A stretch of DNA of 50,535 nt from Xenococcus sp. MO_188.B8 (lineage in GTDB: Bacteria > Cyanobacteriota > Cyanobacteriia > Cyanobacteriales > Xenococcaceae): positions 1 through 50,535 of the forward strand of contig JASJDR010000032.1 in NCBI GenBank assembly GCA_030065615.1. Reading direction: 5' to 3'. A program made the position numbers and the translations under genes. Shown here piece by piece: positions 19,268 through 29,365 of this stretch. Each line of letters opens with the position of its first letter. Within the stretch, counting starts at the first letter, position 1. Under the pieces are notes generated by a model. It made no database searches, had not been told where the DNA came from, and saw only the letters and a program-made list of their open reading frames with translations.

Positions 19268-19394
19268 GTACAGTAAGGTGATTTTTTTAATATTTATTAG
19301 TATTTATACTAGTTTTTGCTCGGATTTATCAGTCCCTGCAGGATTGCATCACGATGCCTCCCTACAAAAGTGCTATGTTCTTTCCCAAAATTTC

Positions 19395-19931
<537 letters not shown>

Positions 19932-20283
19932 TCAACCCTGATTATTTAACTAATATTTTCAGAACTTCTATAATCTTAAAGTATGTTTTTAATACTCGTT
20001 TATTACCGAAACAACTTTATTGAGCTAATTTAGAATAAAGTTCAATATCTAAACACCCTCTGATTAATCCTTATCGATATTACTTTATATTTGCAACTAA
20101 TCTCTAGTTTTTTCCGTTGTCGGCCTCAAAATTCTTTAACTTACTAGTTTAATCCAAGTATAGCAATGTTAAGAAATGTAGTAAAGTGTATACTTGATAC
20201 TAATTTTCTCAGGTAATTTTCAGATTTTTGTATTTTGATCTCTAAATAGATATTCAACAAAATGTAGGAACTCGAAATCAATT
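19932..20283. other. Intergenic between divergent genes
   Basis: 352 AT-rich bases separating the GNAT gene (minus) from the small lipoprotein gene (plus), so both promoters should lie here. No ORF or structured RNA recognised. Confidence 0.4.
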
Positions 20284-20442
20284 ATGAAAGTCAAATATCT
20301 TGCTATGCTCACTATGGTATCTTTCTTATCCCTTGGAGTAATTGCTTGTCAGCAGAAGGTAGACACGACCAGTCCTGATTCTCAAGTGCAACAAGAAAAT
20401 CCCTGTGCAGGCAAAGACCCCTGTGCTGGTGCAACCAAATAA
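20284..20442 (+). CDS. Small Cys-rich lipoprotein
   Basis: 52 residues. A basic start and hydrophobic segment lead to the lipobox GVIAC (Cys22), so lipidation at Cys22 is expected. The mature part is a short polar linker ending in CAGKDPCAGA, a duplicated CAGxx unit with two further cysteines. A strong intrinsic terminator follows at 20521, which supports a real transcription unit. Similar small NPCA-repeat proteins occur in cyanobacteria. Metal or redox binding by the Cys pair is only a guess. Confidence 0.75.
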   Translation: MKVKYLAMLTMVSFLSLGVIACQQKVDTTSPDSQVQQENPCAGKDPCAGATK

Positions 20443-20520
20443 TTTTTCTCTTGTAGAGATCTTAACTAGCAAAATAATACAAAATAACTCGAATAATCAG
20501 CCGCTCTCAATGATCAATCA

Positions 20521-20552
20521 ATAGTGATGTTAAAAATCATCACTATTTTTTT
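20521..20552 (+). terminator. Strong intrinsic terminator
   Basis: ATAGTGATG (20521-20529) and CATCACTAT (20538-20546) form a perfect 9-bp stem with an 8-base loop, followed directly by a run of seven T (20546-20552). It ends the lipoprotein transcript. Confidence 0.9.
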
Positions 20553-20607
20553 GTCTAGATGATTAATTCCTTCTTCCCGGTGCTGACCAAGAGAGCGGTG
20601 CGACCCT

Positions 20608-20700
20608 GGCGATTAAAAATCGCCCAAGGAACGCGCACCAAGAAAAAGAACGCCCTAAAGGACTAGCTTCGCGTCGCGCACCAAGAAAAGGAACGCGCGA
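20608..20700. repeat. GC-rich interspersed repeat with two direct copies
   Basis: CGCGCACCAAGAAAA occurs at 20632-20646 and 20675-20689, followed by related gaacgc tails. A perfect GGCGATT/AATCGCC hairpin lies at 20608-20624. Composition contrasts sharply with the AT-rich flanks. No coding potential. Confidence 0.75.
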
Positions 20701-20761
20701 GCGTTGAAGTGGAGAGGTAAACATCCTAATCAAAGTGATCGCTTATCTTGTCAAGAATTGT

Positions 20762-21742
20762 CTAAGGTAATTTATATTTAAACTCTGTAGACCCTTCATA
20801 GCCAGATAATTCAGTTAATTTATCCAAAGTTTGAGTTCCTTGATAAAACTCTCCGTTAATTTCCCATGTTGGGTAACTAGTGATTTTTGCTTGCTGACAG
20901 GCTTCAGTTTGGGTGCGAGGATTATTAAAATCGGCACATTCTATATAATTAACCTCATCAAAAGCTTCCTTCCCAAATAATTGTTTTTGTTCGTAGCAAT
21001 GAGGACACCAATAAGCACCGTATTTTTTGGCCCCTGTAGCAGTAAGATATTTAGCTAACTCAATTTCTGATTCTCCAGATGTCGTAGTAATTTCCCAGCC
21101 TTTTGGTGGTTCGGGAGAGGTTTGGGGTTGAATAATGGGAATTAAACCATCGGCATCAGGAGTTTCCACTATGGGATTATTAACGTTAGCATATACCCCC
21201 AAAGCACCTACTAAAGTTATCATAGCAACGATCGCGCCTGTAAAGAGAATTTGACCGACATCTTCCCAATCTCGACCAATAATCGTCAAAATAAACATAC
21301 TCAGAGCAAATAAAGCAGAACCAATACAGTATATACACAGAGTCTGGATTTTGAATGCCAAGAGATACATCAAATAACCGCTAAACACTGCCATTGCGGT
21401 ACTACCTGCCAGCAACAGCAGCCAAGTCCAATTTTCTAAGTTTTTCCTCAGCGTCTTATTGCCCTCAGCATTTACCAGTAAAGGAACCAGGGCAAATGCT
21501 GCCATACTGAGATAAGCTAGGCAACCGAAGAGGCTCAAAGGTTGACCAAATACTGTACCATAGGGGCCATTGAGTACATCGCCACAACTGCCCGCTGTGC
21601 CATCAGCAGTACAAGCTACCTCGCCGCCGAATAACTTAGTAATAGTTAAATAAGCAGTGAGAATTGCTCCTGCAATTGCGATCGCTCCAATTAGAGGTCT
21701 AGACAGGCGATATATCAATGGAAGAGAACGTTTACGGCGCAT
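20762..21742 (-). CDS. VKOR-thioredoxin fusion, disulfide-forming membrane enzyme
   Basis: 326 residues. The N-terminal vitamin K epoxide reductase domain has about five membrane helices. Its loop cysteine pair lies in GEVACTADGTAGSCGDVLNG, and the quinone-proximal CIYC motif is near residue 136. A linker leads to a C-terminal thioredoxin-like domain with YWCPHCYEQKQLFG as the active CXXC. The enzyme passes electrons from substrate thiols via the Trx domain to quinone, making disulfides in the lumen/periplasm; in plants the homologue (LTO1) acts in photosystem II assembly. btpA is 77 bases upstream on the same strand. Confidence 0.96.
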   Translation of the reverse strand: MRRKRSLPLIYRLSRPLIGAIAIAGAILTAYLTITKLFGGEVACTADGTAGSCGDVLNGPYGTVFGQPLSLFGCLAYLSMAAFALVPLLVNAEGNKTLRKNLENWTWLLLLAGSTAMAVFSGYLMYLLAFKIQTLCIYCIGSALFALSMFILTIIGRDWEDVGQILFTGAIVAMITLVGALGVYANVNNPIVETPDADGLIPIIQPQTSPEPPKGWEITTTSGESEIELAKYLTATGAKKYGAYWCPHCYEQKQLFGKEAFDEVNYIECADFNNPRTQTEACQQAKITSYPTWEINGEFYQGTQTLDKLTELSGYEGSTEFKYKLP

Positions 21743-21819
21743 GATGAATTTCTTGGTTACTGGTTAGTAATTACTAATTACTAGATTGATACGATTTAGA
21801 TTTTAACTTAGGGTCAAGT

Positions 21820-22668
21820 TCAATTGTGAACCTTGATCGAACTATCAGTTTTTTGGGGCTTTTTTTCTTGTACCGTGGAATGGGCAGCTTCGACAAATTG
21901 GGAAACCCGAATTGGATCAATAGTTTCGGTTATCTTACCTTGGCGTTTTAGGGAACTGGCGACGATCACTCCATCAGCAGCTTGCATAAGTTGAGAAATA
22001 TTTTCCCAGTTGGCACCACTACCAATAAAAACTGGGGTATCTCCCGCTGCCGCACTAGCCAGTTCTAAATCTTCTTTATTGGGGGGACTTCCTGTAGCCC
22101 AACCAGATAAAATAACCCCATCAGCTAAACCTCTATAGATCGTATCCTGTACCGCAGTAGTCAGATTGGGAGTCCCTAAAGGACGAGCATGTTTTACTAA
22201 CACATCGGCTAAGATGCCCACATCCGAACCTAATTCTCGTCGATAGCGTAATAACTCATGGGCTTGTCCTTCAATTAAGCCTTGATCCGTTGCCATTACT
22301 CCAGTAAAAACATTAACCCGAATAAACTCGGTTTGCACACAAGAGGCGATCGCGATCGCGCTATGGGCATCATTTCGTAGTACATTAATTCCAATGGGAA
22401 TCGTGACCATGCCTTTGAGACGATCTACGATCAAAGTCATCGCACTGACTACTGCTGGATCAACTTGACTTTTAGGAAAAGGAGCATCAAAAAAGTTTTC
22501 TACAATAATGCCGTCTACTCCCCCGGCTGCTAGGGCGGTAGCTTCCTGTTCTGCCCTAGAAATAACAGCTTTGAGATTACCTCCCCAGCGAGGAGAAGTA
22601 GGTAAAGGTAGTAGATGAACCACTCCAATAACTGGATTGTTTGTTTTAAAAGTTTGTTTTAAGTCCAC
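21820..22668 (-). CDS. btpA: Photosystem I biogenesis protein BtpA
   Basis: 282 residues, a TIM-barrel-like family protein. Visible family segments are VIGVVHLLPLPTSPRWGG at the N-terminus, GGVDGIIVENFFDAPF, IPIGINVLRNDA, EFIRVNVFTGVMATDQGLIE and GVILSGWATGSPP. BtpA is a thylakoid-associated protein needed to stabilise the PSI reaction centre proteins in Synechocystis. The last about 20 residues are a variable basic tail. It lies upstream of the VKOR-thioredoxin gene on the same strand, so the two may form a photosystem-assembly unit. Divergent from the DUF1824 gene. Confidence 0.95.
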   Translation of the reverse strand: MDLKQTFKTNNPVIGVVHLLPLPTSPRWGGNLKAVISRAEQEATALAAGGVDGIIVENFFDAPFPKSQVDPAVVSAMTLIVDRLKGMVTIPIGINVLRNDAHSAIAIASCVQTEFIRVNVFTGVMATDQGLIEGQAHELLRYRRELGSDVGILADVLVKHARPLGTPNLTTAVQDTIYRGLADGVILSGWATGSPPNKEDLELASAAAGDTPVFIGSGANWENISQLMQAADGVIVASSLKRQGKITETIDPIRVSQFVEAAHSTVQEKKPQKTDSSIKVHN

Positions 22669-22757
22669 TTAATATAATCCTTGCGCCAACCAGCTTATAA
22701 TCTTATCTTGTCCAAGACCTTTTATTATCTCAAAATCTCCCACAATATAAAAGAAAT

Positions 22758-23192
22758 ATGTCAGAATCTCCCAGGAATTCATTAACTATTGAAGAAGCAG
22801 TAAAATTTCTCAAAAGATATGGTTGCAATCCCAACCCCCAAGACAAGCCCTCAGAAGATTATCCGCTCTTACATCAGGCTTTACTCTTAATCGTCAAAGA
22901 ATCAGATTGGGAAAATTTGGGAGTTTGTGCTGATAATCCGCAACAGGGTTTAGCTGCTGTTAAAAGTTATCTAGCCGCTTTCGGATATCAAGACAGTTTT
23001 GCTGAGGCTGTTCCAGATCATTTGGCAACTGAGGCTATTTATATTAAGTTTAATACGCAAAAGATGTCTTTTTATATCGATGCTTACTCAGGCGAGTATC
23101 GGGGTGTTTTAGTGGCTATTCAGAGTGAAGATGATCGAGTTATCGGGACTTATGGTTATTTTCCTTTAGATTTATTTGAATCTTGTCAGTGA
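22758..23192 (+). CDS. DUF1824-family protein
   Basis: 144 residues, soluble. It matches the cyanobacterial/plant DUF1824 family as I recall it: LTIEEAVKFLKRYGCNP, ESDWENLGVCADNPQQG, the GL-AVKSYLAAFGY stretch, KFNTQKMSFYIDAYSGEYRG and the C-terminal VIGTYGYFPLDLFE. No catalytic residues are known for the family. The start is preceded only by a weak purine stretch. Divergent from btpA with 89 bases between. Confidence 0.88.
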   Translation: MSESPRNSLTIEEAVKFLKRYGCNPNPQDKPSEDYPLLHQALLLIVKESDWENLGVCADNPQQGLAAVKSYLAAFGYQDSFAEAVPDHLATEAIYIKFNTQKMSFYIDAYSGEYRGVLVAIQSEDDRVIGTYGYFPLDLFESCQ

Positions 23193-23283
23193 ATGGTCAG
23201 TAGATAGTCAGTAGTCGATCAACTGCATATTTTTCTCCTCTCGAAACTTATGTAGCTAATGAAGATAAGTTTTATCGAAGAAG

Positions 23284-23538
23284 ATGAAATCTCAGCATTG
23301 GCAAAAGTTAGTTATAAAATTAATCTGTTGGTTAGCTTTAGAAATATTGCTTAATCTAATAGGCTTGGATGATTTGGCTGACTATAGCGAGTTTATTTTT
23401 AACTATGACAATGTCAATATGACCGCAAACTTCAGAGTGCAAGCCCTTGACTTTAGACATGGGGAAAGGGTCGGGAATTTATTTCCTTACGCTCTCAATG
23501 CTAGCGAAGAAAATTTGACTCTAAATTTTAGGTTTTAG
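23284..23538 (+). CDS. Small membrane-anchored cyanobacterial protein
   Basis: 84 residues. A hydrophobic helix covers about residues 9-27 (LVIKLICWLALEILLNLIGL), followed by DDLADYSEFIF, a pattern I associate with short conserved cyanobacterial proteins. The C-terminal 35 residues (from NVNMTANFRV) look less conserved and may be a read-through extension. GAAGAAG precedes the ATG closely. Function unknown. Confidence 0.6.
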   Translation: MKSQHWQKLVIKLICWLALEILLNLIGLDDLADYSEFIFNYDNVNMTANFRVQALDFRHGERVGNLFPYALNASEENLTLNFRF

Positions 23539-23879
23539 GTATATATAGAAAAATCAACTGGATAATTATTCACAATAGCAACCAAAATAGCGCAACAATT
23601 GCTAAACTGATCAGAAACCAGAAACCGAAAGAATTTGTAATAACAGTTTCACCATCAAGACCTTTATATTTAGATATTTTTTGTAGACATTCATATTTCT
23701 AAATCAGTTTTTGACCAACATAAACCAACATAAATAGTTTTAGGATTAAGTTCTCGCGATCGCCCAATAAGAGCAAAAACTAAGTATTATGTAGTTTATA
23801 ATTCACCCTTTAAAACGCGATCACGTCAATGACTAATAAATATTCTTATTCGCGATCACAAAATTAAAATTAGTCTTGT

Positions 23880-24007
23880 TATAGCAATCCTAAATCATTT
23901 GTGAAAAAGTGCGAGCGTCTCGCTCGCGTGAGCAAGATGGTCGTGCAGAGCACGTGCTTCGCAAGCACACTACTATCGGTTTTCATGACTCACATAGGAT
24001 TGCTATA
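23880..24007. mobile_element. MITE-like element with 13-bp perfect inverted ends
   Basis: TATAGCAATCCTA (23880-23892) is repeated exactly inverted at 23995-24007, enclosing a 128-base element. Partial complementarity continues inward (gtgaaa / tttcat). The interior is GC-rich and holds GCGAGC-tct-GCTCGC-type and GTGCTTCGCAAGCAC hairpins. The TA ends fit TA-targeting IS630/Tc1-type elements. Sequences like this end are widespread in cyanobacteria as I recall. It stops 8 bases after the narB stop, so its hairpins may terminate narB. The rest of 23539-24014 has no gene. Confidence 0.82.
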
Positions 24008-24014
24008 TGTCCCA

Positions 24015-26351
24015 TTATGGTATTGATAACTCTCTTTCACTTTTGATCGGCAAAGATTCGTCCACCACAGGCACTTCCTCATCTGTTACAGGAATTAGCT
24101 TTACCGCACAGGCTTTGAGTTCTGGCTCCAGAGAAATCGGACAAGCTTCGGGATGGGTAAGGACATTAGCTTCGGCATTTTCCGCCCATAAAAATCCCCA
24201 ATGCATAGGAGCAAAAACTGTCCCTGGACAGATTGCTTTAGTAATTTTTGCAGGAAAACGAGCCATCCCACGACGAGATTGTAACTCTACGAGATCACCT
24301 TCTTCAATCTTTAAAAATTGAGCATCTTTGGGGTGAATTTCTAGGAAAGGCTGAGGTTGGCGTTTCATGATTTTGGGAATGCGCCCAGTGCGAGTCATGG
24401 TATGCCAATGCTCATAAAGTCTGCCTACGGTTAAAACCAAGGGATATTCATTATCAACGGGTTCAGCTAATCCCTTAGAATGAAAAGCGGCAAATTTAGC
24501 TCTACCATCAGCAGTATTAAATCTGCCATCTGTATATAATCTTTTTGCTTCTGGGGCTTGATCTTTATTCCTAAAGAGAGAAGAAAATAATCCTGACTGC
24601 TCTTGGTCTGGTTGATTTAGATTACCTTGAGTATCGCATTGAAGCGCAATACCATTACCTTCAATTTCGAACTCGCGGGGTAGCTCGTCTACTTCTTCTA
24701 GAGGACAGGGCCATTGAATTGGGCCTTGTTGACGTAATCTGCCGTGGGTCAAACCAGTCATGTCGCAGGGACGACCTTTGGTAACTTGCACAAATTCGCT
24801 ATAAACTGCTGCGGAGTTGGCAAAATCAAACTCTTTGGTAAATCCTAAACGACGACCAACTTCAGCAAATATTTCCCAATCTGGTCGCGCTTCCCCTGGA
24901 CGAGGCCGGAACTGAGGACATAGAGTAACAACCCTTTCTGAATTGGTCATGGCACCGGTTTTTTCTCCCCATTGGGCTGCTGGTAGCAATACATGGGCAT
25001 AGCTTGCAGTTTCAGTGGGATAGTAAGCGTCTTGGCAGATGGTAAAAGGAGATTTAAGCAACGCTTTTTTCGTTCTCTCTAGATCGGGCATACTCACTGC
25101 AGGATTAGTGGCAGCAACCCAAAATACCCCAACATCTTCTGTTTCTAGACCTGTAATCATGGCCCAAGCATCTTTTCCTGGTTGCGGGGAAATACTTCCT
25201 TCGGGGATATTCCAGAGTTGTTCCAGTTCAGACCGATGACTGGCATTTTTGACCACTCGATAACCAGGTAAAATATGAGACAAACCGCCAGCTTCCCGAC
25301 CTCCCATCGCGTTAGGTTGTCCTGTTAGAGAAAAAGGGCCTGCTCCTGGTCTCCCAATATTGCCGGTCATTAGGTGCAGGTTAATAATCGTCCGCACTTT
25401 TGCGGTGCCTTCTGAGGATTGATTGACCCCCATCGACCATAAAGAAAGTACTTTTTCTGATTCAGCCCAATAACGAGCTGCTTGTTCTAAATGATCTATC
25501 CGAATACCACATCTGCGAGCCACAACTTCGGGGGGATAATGGCTTACTATTTCAGCATATTTAGTAAATCCTTGGGTACATTCATCGATGAAGAGAGCAT
25601 CTAATTCGCCCCAACGCATAATTAAATGAGCGATTCCATTGAGCAAATCAATATCTGTGCCTGGTTTAATCGCCAGATGTAAATCTGCTGCTTCTGCGGT
25701 TTTGGTGCGACGGGGATCGACCACAATCATTTTTACCTTGCGATTTTTCTTATGATGTACTCGCAAACGATTAAAAACGATGGGATGACAGTCTGCGGTA
25801 TTGGTTCCTATTAAAAAGGCGCAGTCTGTTTCTTCCAGGTCATCGTAACAGGTAGGAGGGCCATCTGAACCAAAACTTTGGATATATCCCGCTACCGCAG
25901 AAGACATACAGAGACGGGAATTAGCATCAAAATTGTTAGTCCCGAGACAACCTTTGAGTAATTTCTGAGCAATGTAATAATCTTCGGTTTGAAATTGACC
26001 AGAACCATACATGCAAATGGCTTCTGCGCCCTGAGTTGCTTTGACTTCCCGAATGCGTTGGGCAATAGTATCTAGAGCTTGATCCCAACTCACACGGCGA
26101 AACGGCTCGTCTAAAGAATCTCGCAGCATGGGATATTTAAGGCGATCTTTATCCAGAGATTCGGCTATGGTACCCCCCTTAACACATATTTTACCTTGAC
26201 TAGAAGGATGTGAGCGATCGCCTCTGACCTGCCACATAGGGTTACCTTCACTATTTCTAGTAGTTGCTTTTCCCGGTTGAGCAGGAGGTAAGACTTCTAA
26301 ACCACAACCTACACCACAGTAAGGACAGAGGGTTTTCGTTGGTTCGCTCAC
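24015..26351 (-). CDS. narB: Ferredoxin-dependent assimilatory nitrate reductase
   Basis: 778 residues, somewhat longer than many NarB proteins. The N-terminal [4Fe-4S] site is [12 protein letters not shown] plus the later GKICVKGGT cysteine. The bis-MGD molybdopterin domains follow: [25 protein letters not shown] (probable Mo-ligand cysteine), [26 protein letters not shown] and [19 protein letters not shown]. The C-terminal about 120 residues are the molybdopterin dinucleotide-binding domain plus a variable tail. It reduces nitrate to nitrite with electrons from ferredoxin. It lies 242 bases downstream of nrtP on the same strand, forming the assimilation unit. Confidence 0.96.
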   Translation of the reverse strand: MSEPTKTLCPYCGVGCGLEVLPPAQPGKATTRNSEGNPMWQVRGDRSHPSSQGKICVKGGTIAESLDKDRLKYPMLRDSLDEPFRRVSWDQALDTIAQRIREVKATQGAEAICMYGSGQFQTEDYYIAQKLLKGCLGTNNFDANSRLCMSSAVAGYIQSFGSDGPPTCYDDLEETDCAFLIGTNTADCHPIVFNRLRVHHKKNRKVKMIVVDPRRTKTAEAADLHLAIKPGTDIDLLNGIAHLIMRWGELDALFIDECTQGFTKYAEIVSHYPPEVVARRCGIRIDHLEQAARYWAESEKVLSLWSMGVNQSSEGTAKVRTIINLHLMTGNIGRPGAGPFSLTGQPNAMGGREAGGLSHILPGYRVVKNASHRSELEQLWNIPEGSISPQPGKDAWAMITGLETEDVGVFWVAATNPAVSMPDLERTKKALLKSPFTICQDAYYPTETASYAHVLLPAAQWGEKTGAMTNSERVVTLCPQFRPRPGEARPDWEIFAEVGRRLGFTKEFDFANSAAVYSEFVQVTKGRPCDMTGLTHGRLRQQGPIQWPCPLEEVDELPREFEIEGNGIALQCDTQGNLNQPDQEQSGLFSSLFRNKDQAPEAKRLYTDGRFNTADGRAKFAAFHSKGLAEPVDNEYPLVLTVGRLYEHWHTMTRTGRIPKIMKRQPQPFLEIHPKDAQFLKIEEGDLVELQSRRGMARFPAKITKAICPGTVFAPMHWGFLWAENAEANVLTHPEACPISLEPELKACAVKLIPVTDEEVPVVDESLPIKSERELSIP

Positions 26352-26593
26352 TTTTTGTTGATCTCCTATCTAAAACTAAGGTTTTAACTCTAATAATTAG
26401 TAATTGAATAATTTTTACAGTTAACAGTATTTAACTAGTATTTGTCTAGTTAGTCTTTTTATACTCTATTTTCTTCATCTATGCGATCGATTCCTGATAT
26501 TTAATAAGTTTAATAATTTTTGATGTCTATCTCATAAAAAATTGTTGAGGTTAAATTTTCATAACCTCAACGTTTGTTGAATCTTTAGTTACT

Positions 26594-28162
26594 TTACATC
26601 ATTGTTGTTTCTACAGTAGAGTTAGTAGTCTCTTCTTCCCCTTCATGATGTTCAGCAAAAGAGCCTTTAGGTTCTTCTAGGATAAAGAAACATAACATCG
26701 CCACAATAATTCCGGCAATTCCTAAAGTTTGGAAGAAAATACGATTTCCGACATCACCATCGGGTAACAAACTAAACAAAGTTAAGTAAGCTACTGCACC
26801 GACGTTACCGTAGGCACCAACATTACCAGCAACCTGACCTGTAATCCGACGTTTCACCAAAGGCACAATTGCAAAAGTAGAACCTTCTCCAGCTTGCACA
26901 AAGAAAGAACACATCATCGTCATAATTACTGCCAGAGCGATCAAAGGCACGCTAGCTCCGACTTCTGGGTCATAACCTAGGGCATCACGAATTGAGGGAA
27001 TACTACTCAGAATTAAGTAACCTACCCCCATAAACAAGGTTAAAAATCCCATGGTCATGCGACGGCTACCCAATTTATCAGAAATTAAACCCCCACCAGG
27101 ACGGGCAAACAAATTCATAAAGGCATAACTTGCTGCCAACATTCCGGCTAAGGCTTTACTCAAACCAAAAGTTCCTTCAAAGAAAGTGGGAAGCATCGAT
27201 ACTACTGCTAGCTCGGAACCAAAGTTCACAATATAGGTCAGTTCGAGGATTGCTACTTGTTTGAATTTATAACGATCTTCAGCCGGATAACGTTTCGCAC
27301 CAGATAACAAATCTTTGTTTACTACCCAACAATTATAGGCTTGGAATAAATATAAACAGAGCAATAATACCAAGACAATCGGATAGGAAGCATCAGTAAG
27401 GAATCCTACTTTTTTCAATCTCCAAGCTAACACCATCAGAATGAAAGTTAAAGGAAGATTCATCACCATCAGGAACCAAAAGTCTTTTTTGGTGGTTACT
27501 TCCAGACCTCTAGCGCTTTTCGGTCGACGATAAACTTTTCCTGGAGGAGTATCTTGCACGTTAAAGAAATAAATAACACCATAAATAGCGGCAATAATAC
27601 CAGTTGTTGCGATCGCAAATCGCCAGTTTAAAGGATCTCCATTAGGTAAAGTAAAAGCACCAGGGAAGAAACTCAAAGCACCTGCTAGTCCGACCATAGT
27701 GAAGGCGGAAAAAGCTGAACCAAAGTTACCCCAACCACCATAAATACCTTCAGCTAGACCAATTTCTTTGGGGGGAAACCATTCTGCGGTCATGCGAATC
27801 CCAATCACGAAACCTGCACCAACAATACTGAGCAAGAGGCGTGAGATAATCAGTTGACTAAGGTTTTGCGCACTGGCAAACAAAATACAAGGGATGGCAG
27901 CGTATACTAACAGACAAGAATAGGTCAATCTAGGACCGTACTTGTCGAGTAACATCCCGATGATAATCCGCGCGGGAACTGTTAGCGCTACATTACAAAT
28001 GGCAACAGTTTTTATTTGACCAGGTTCGAGGTCAAATGCTGCCTTTACCGTGGTGGCTAAAGGAGCGAGGTTAAACCAAACTACAAATGATAAAAAGAAT
28101 GCAAACCAGGTCATATGCAGAATTTTATATCTGCCCCTGAATTGCCATAGTTCTCCGAGCAT
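26594..28162 (-). CDS. nrtP: Nitrate/nitrite permease, MFS NNP family
   Basis: 522 residues with about twelve membrane helices. NNP-family features are visible: FFLSFVVWFNLAPLATTVKA in helix 1, RIIIGMLLDKYGPRLTY after helix 2, GIRMTAEWFPPKEIGLAEG, GGWGNFGSAFSAF (nitrate signature in helix 5), FARPGGGLISDKLGSRR, and TGQVAGNVGAYGNVGAVAYL (second nitrate signature). It imports nitrate and nitrite by proton symport. Cyanobacteria use either this permease or the NrtABCD ABC transporter; this strain carries nrtP next to narB, as I recall for marine types. A candidate NtcA site lies upstream. Confidence 0.95.
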   Translation of the reverse strand: MLGELWQFRGRYKILHMTWFAFFLSFVVWFNLAPLATTVKAAFDLEPGQIKTVAICNVALTVPARIIIGMLLDKYGPRLTYSCLLVYAAIPCILFASAQNLSQLIISRLLLSIVGAGFVIGIRMTAEWFPPKEIGLAEGIYGGWGNFGSAFSAFTMVGLAGALSFFPGAFTLPNGDPLNWRFAIATTGIIAAIYGVIYFFNVQDTPPGKVYRRPKSARGLEVTTKKDFWFLMVMNLPLTFILMVLAWRLKKVGFLTDASYPIVLVLLLCLYLFQAYNCWVVNKDLLSGAKRYPAEDRYKFKQVAILELTYIVNFGSELAVVSMLPTFFEGTFGLSKALAGMLAASYAFMNLFARPGGGLISDKLGSRRMTMGFLTLFMGVGYLILSSIPSIRDALGYDPEVGASVPLIALAVIMTMMCSFFVQAGEGSTFAIVPLVKRRITGQVAGNVGAYGNVGAVAYLTLFSLLPDGDVGNRIFFQTLGIAGIIVAMLCFFILEEPKGSFAEHHEGEEETTNSTVETTMM

Positions 28163-28294
28163 TTTTACCTTCCTTGGAAATCAAAAATTAATACAGTCTA
28201 TAACTTGGGAAAATATCCTTTAGTTTGGGAAATTTAGATATGAATTTCTTGCGTTACTGAGCCTATAGATTCACATTATTGAATTCATAATTTC

Positions 28295-28308
28295 GTATAT
28301 TTAGTTAC
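28295..28308 (-). promoter_or_regulatory. NtcA-type operator upstream of nrtP-narB
   Basis: GTATATTTAGTTAC is a perfect GTA-N8-TAC palindrome, the consensus of the nitrogen regulator NtcA. It lies 132 bases before the nrtP start. A TAN3T -10 box is expected 20-24 bases downstream; the nearest candidates sit at spacing 16 (taatgt) or 29 (taggct), so the promoter geometry is imperfect. Nitrogen control of nrtP-narB by NtcA is established in cyanobacteria. Confidence 0.65.
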
Positions 28309-28678
28309 CAAATTAACCAAGGTTGCTTAATTTAATGTATTTATTACATCATAAATATACTTTTATTACATAATTTGAATTTTGTTATCCTACAAAATTA
28401 ATTATTGGTTGGTTAGCGGACCCTAAAGCTTTAGGAAAAAGCACTTATTTTTAATTTTACCGTAGAGATATTTTCAGTTATGGAAAAAGGAACCAAGAGG
28501 ACAAGGCAGACAATCTTCTCAACTTCCCTTGTCTCCCTGGTCTTTCCCCTCTCCCGTTTCTCGCTCAACTAGTAGTTTATGAATACGGAATAGGTGCTCT
28601 AAGAGAAGGAGCATGGTATTGATTAATTAGATTAGTCTTTCTAGTTTGTCGTAATTTGTATTGAAGCGACCTAGTCGC

Positions 28679-28921
28679 CTAGGACACCGATTCAGTAATC
28701 AAGAGCAATCATTAATTGAGAGGGAAACGGAAGTAAAAGAGAGATAGGGAAGATAGGGTAGTGTGCGAAGATAAAGGGGAAAATGAGAAAACAAAAAACT
28801 TAACCGGGGAACACCGGGCACCCTTCCTTGTCCACCCCCTCTCCCCACACTCTCTACCTTCTTCCCACACTCCCCCCTCTCACCTAACTAGTAATTTATA
28901 AATACTGAATCGACGCTCTAG
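28679..28921. mobile_element. Second MITE of the CTAG family
   Basis: CTAG at 28679-28682 and 28918-28921 flank inverted ends GACACCGATTCAGTAAT (left) and, read inward from the right, AGCGTCGATTCAGTATT. These are the same two end types as in the element at 9434-9549, in opposite order. The 243-base interior is a purine-rich block followed by a pyrimidine-rich block, so the strand can fold back imperfectly. A more diverged right end lies at 28567-28601. No protein is encoded; the rest of 28163-28948 holds only the nrtP promoter region and low-complexity tracts. Confidence 0.75.
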
Positions 28922-28948
28922 TCGCGCTCTTCAATCTATGTTAAACAG

Positions 28949-29299
28949 CTATTCACTGGATTTTCGTTCCAATATATGCTTAACTTTTTGTTCTAAATAA
29001 TATTTTTCTTTGTCTGATAAACCCCAAATAATATTACGACTTTGCCATACTAATGTAGATAAAGTAAACCCGATACAAATCGCCAGACAAATAGTAGAAA
29101 ATAAATTAAACATTAAACCGTAACGTACCGCAGTCCAGGTAAAATAGTCTAACCAAAGCCTAATTTCATGGCGTAAACCCCAAACACCATAAGTTCCTAA
29201 AGTTAACCAGAGAAAAATGACCAACTTCCATCTAGACCAAACTATTAACTGATAATAATCATCGACTTGTTTGCGAAAATCAGGATCTTGTTCTGTCAT
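28949..29299 (-). CDS. Small membrane protein, upstream of nothing known, co-directional with secF
   Basis: 116 residues with two hydrophobic helices (about residues 24-42 and 58-86) between polar ends; the C-terminus is a charged helix (SDKEKYYLEQKVKHILERKS). It starts 66 bases after the secF stop on the same strand, so co-transcription with secF is likely. The N-terminal DPDFRKQVDDYYQLIVWSRW reads like conserved cyanobacterial small membrane proteins, but I do not recognise a named family. Confidence 0.7.
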   Translation of the reverse strand: MTEQDPDFRKQVDDYYQLIVWSRWKLVIFLWLTLGTYGVWGLRHEIRLWLDYFTWTAVRYGLMFNLFSTICLAICIGFTLSTLVWQSRNIIWGLSDKEKYYLEQKVKHILERKSSE

Positions 29300-29365
29300 A
29301 AAACATGAAGTTTAATGTTTACTTTTAAGCTTTTAGCTCTGAGCTTATAATGAATAATTACCAAT

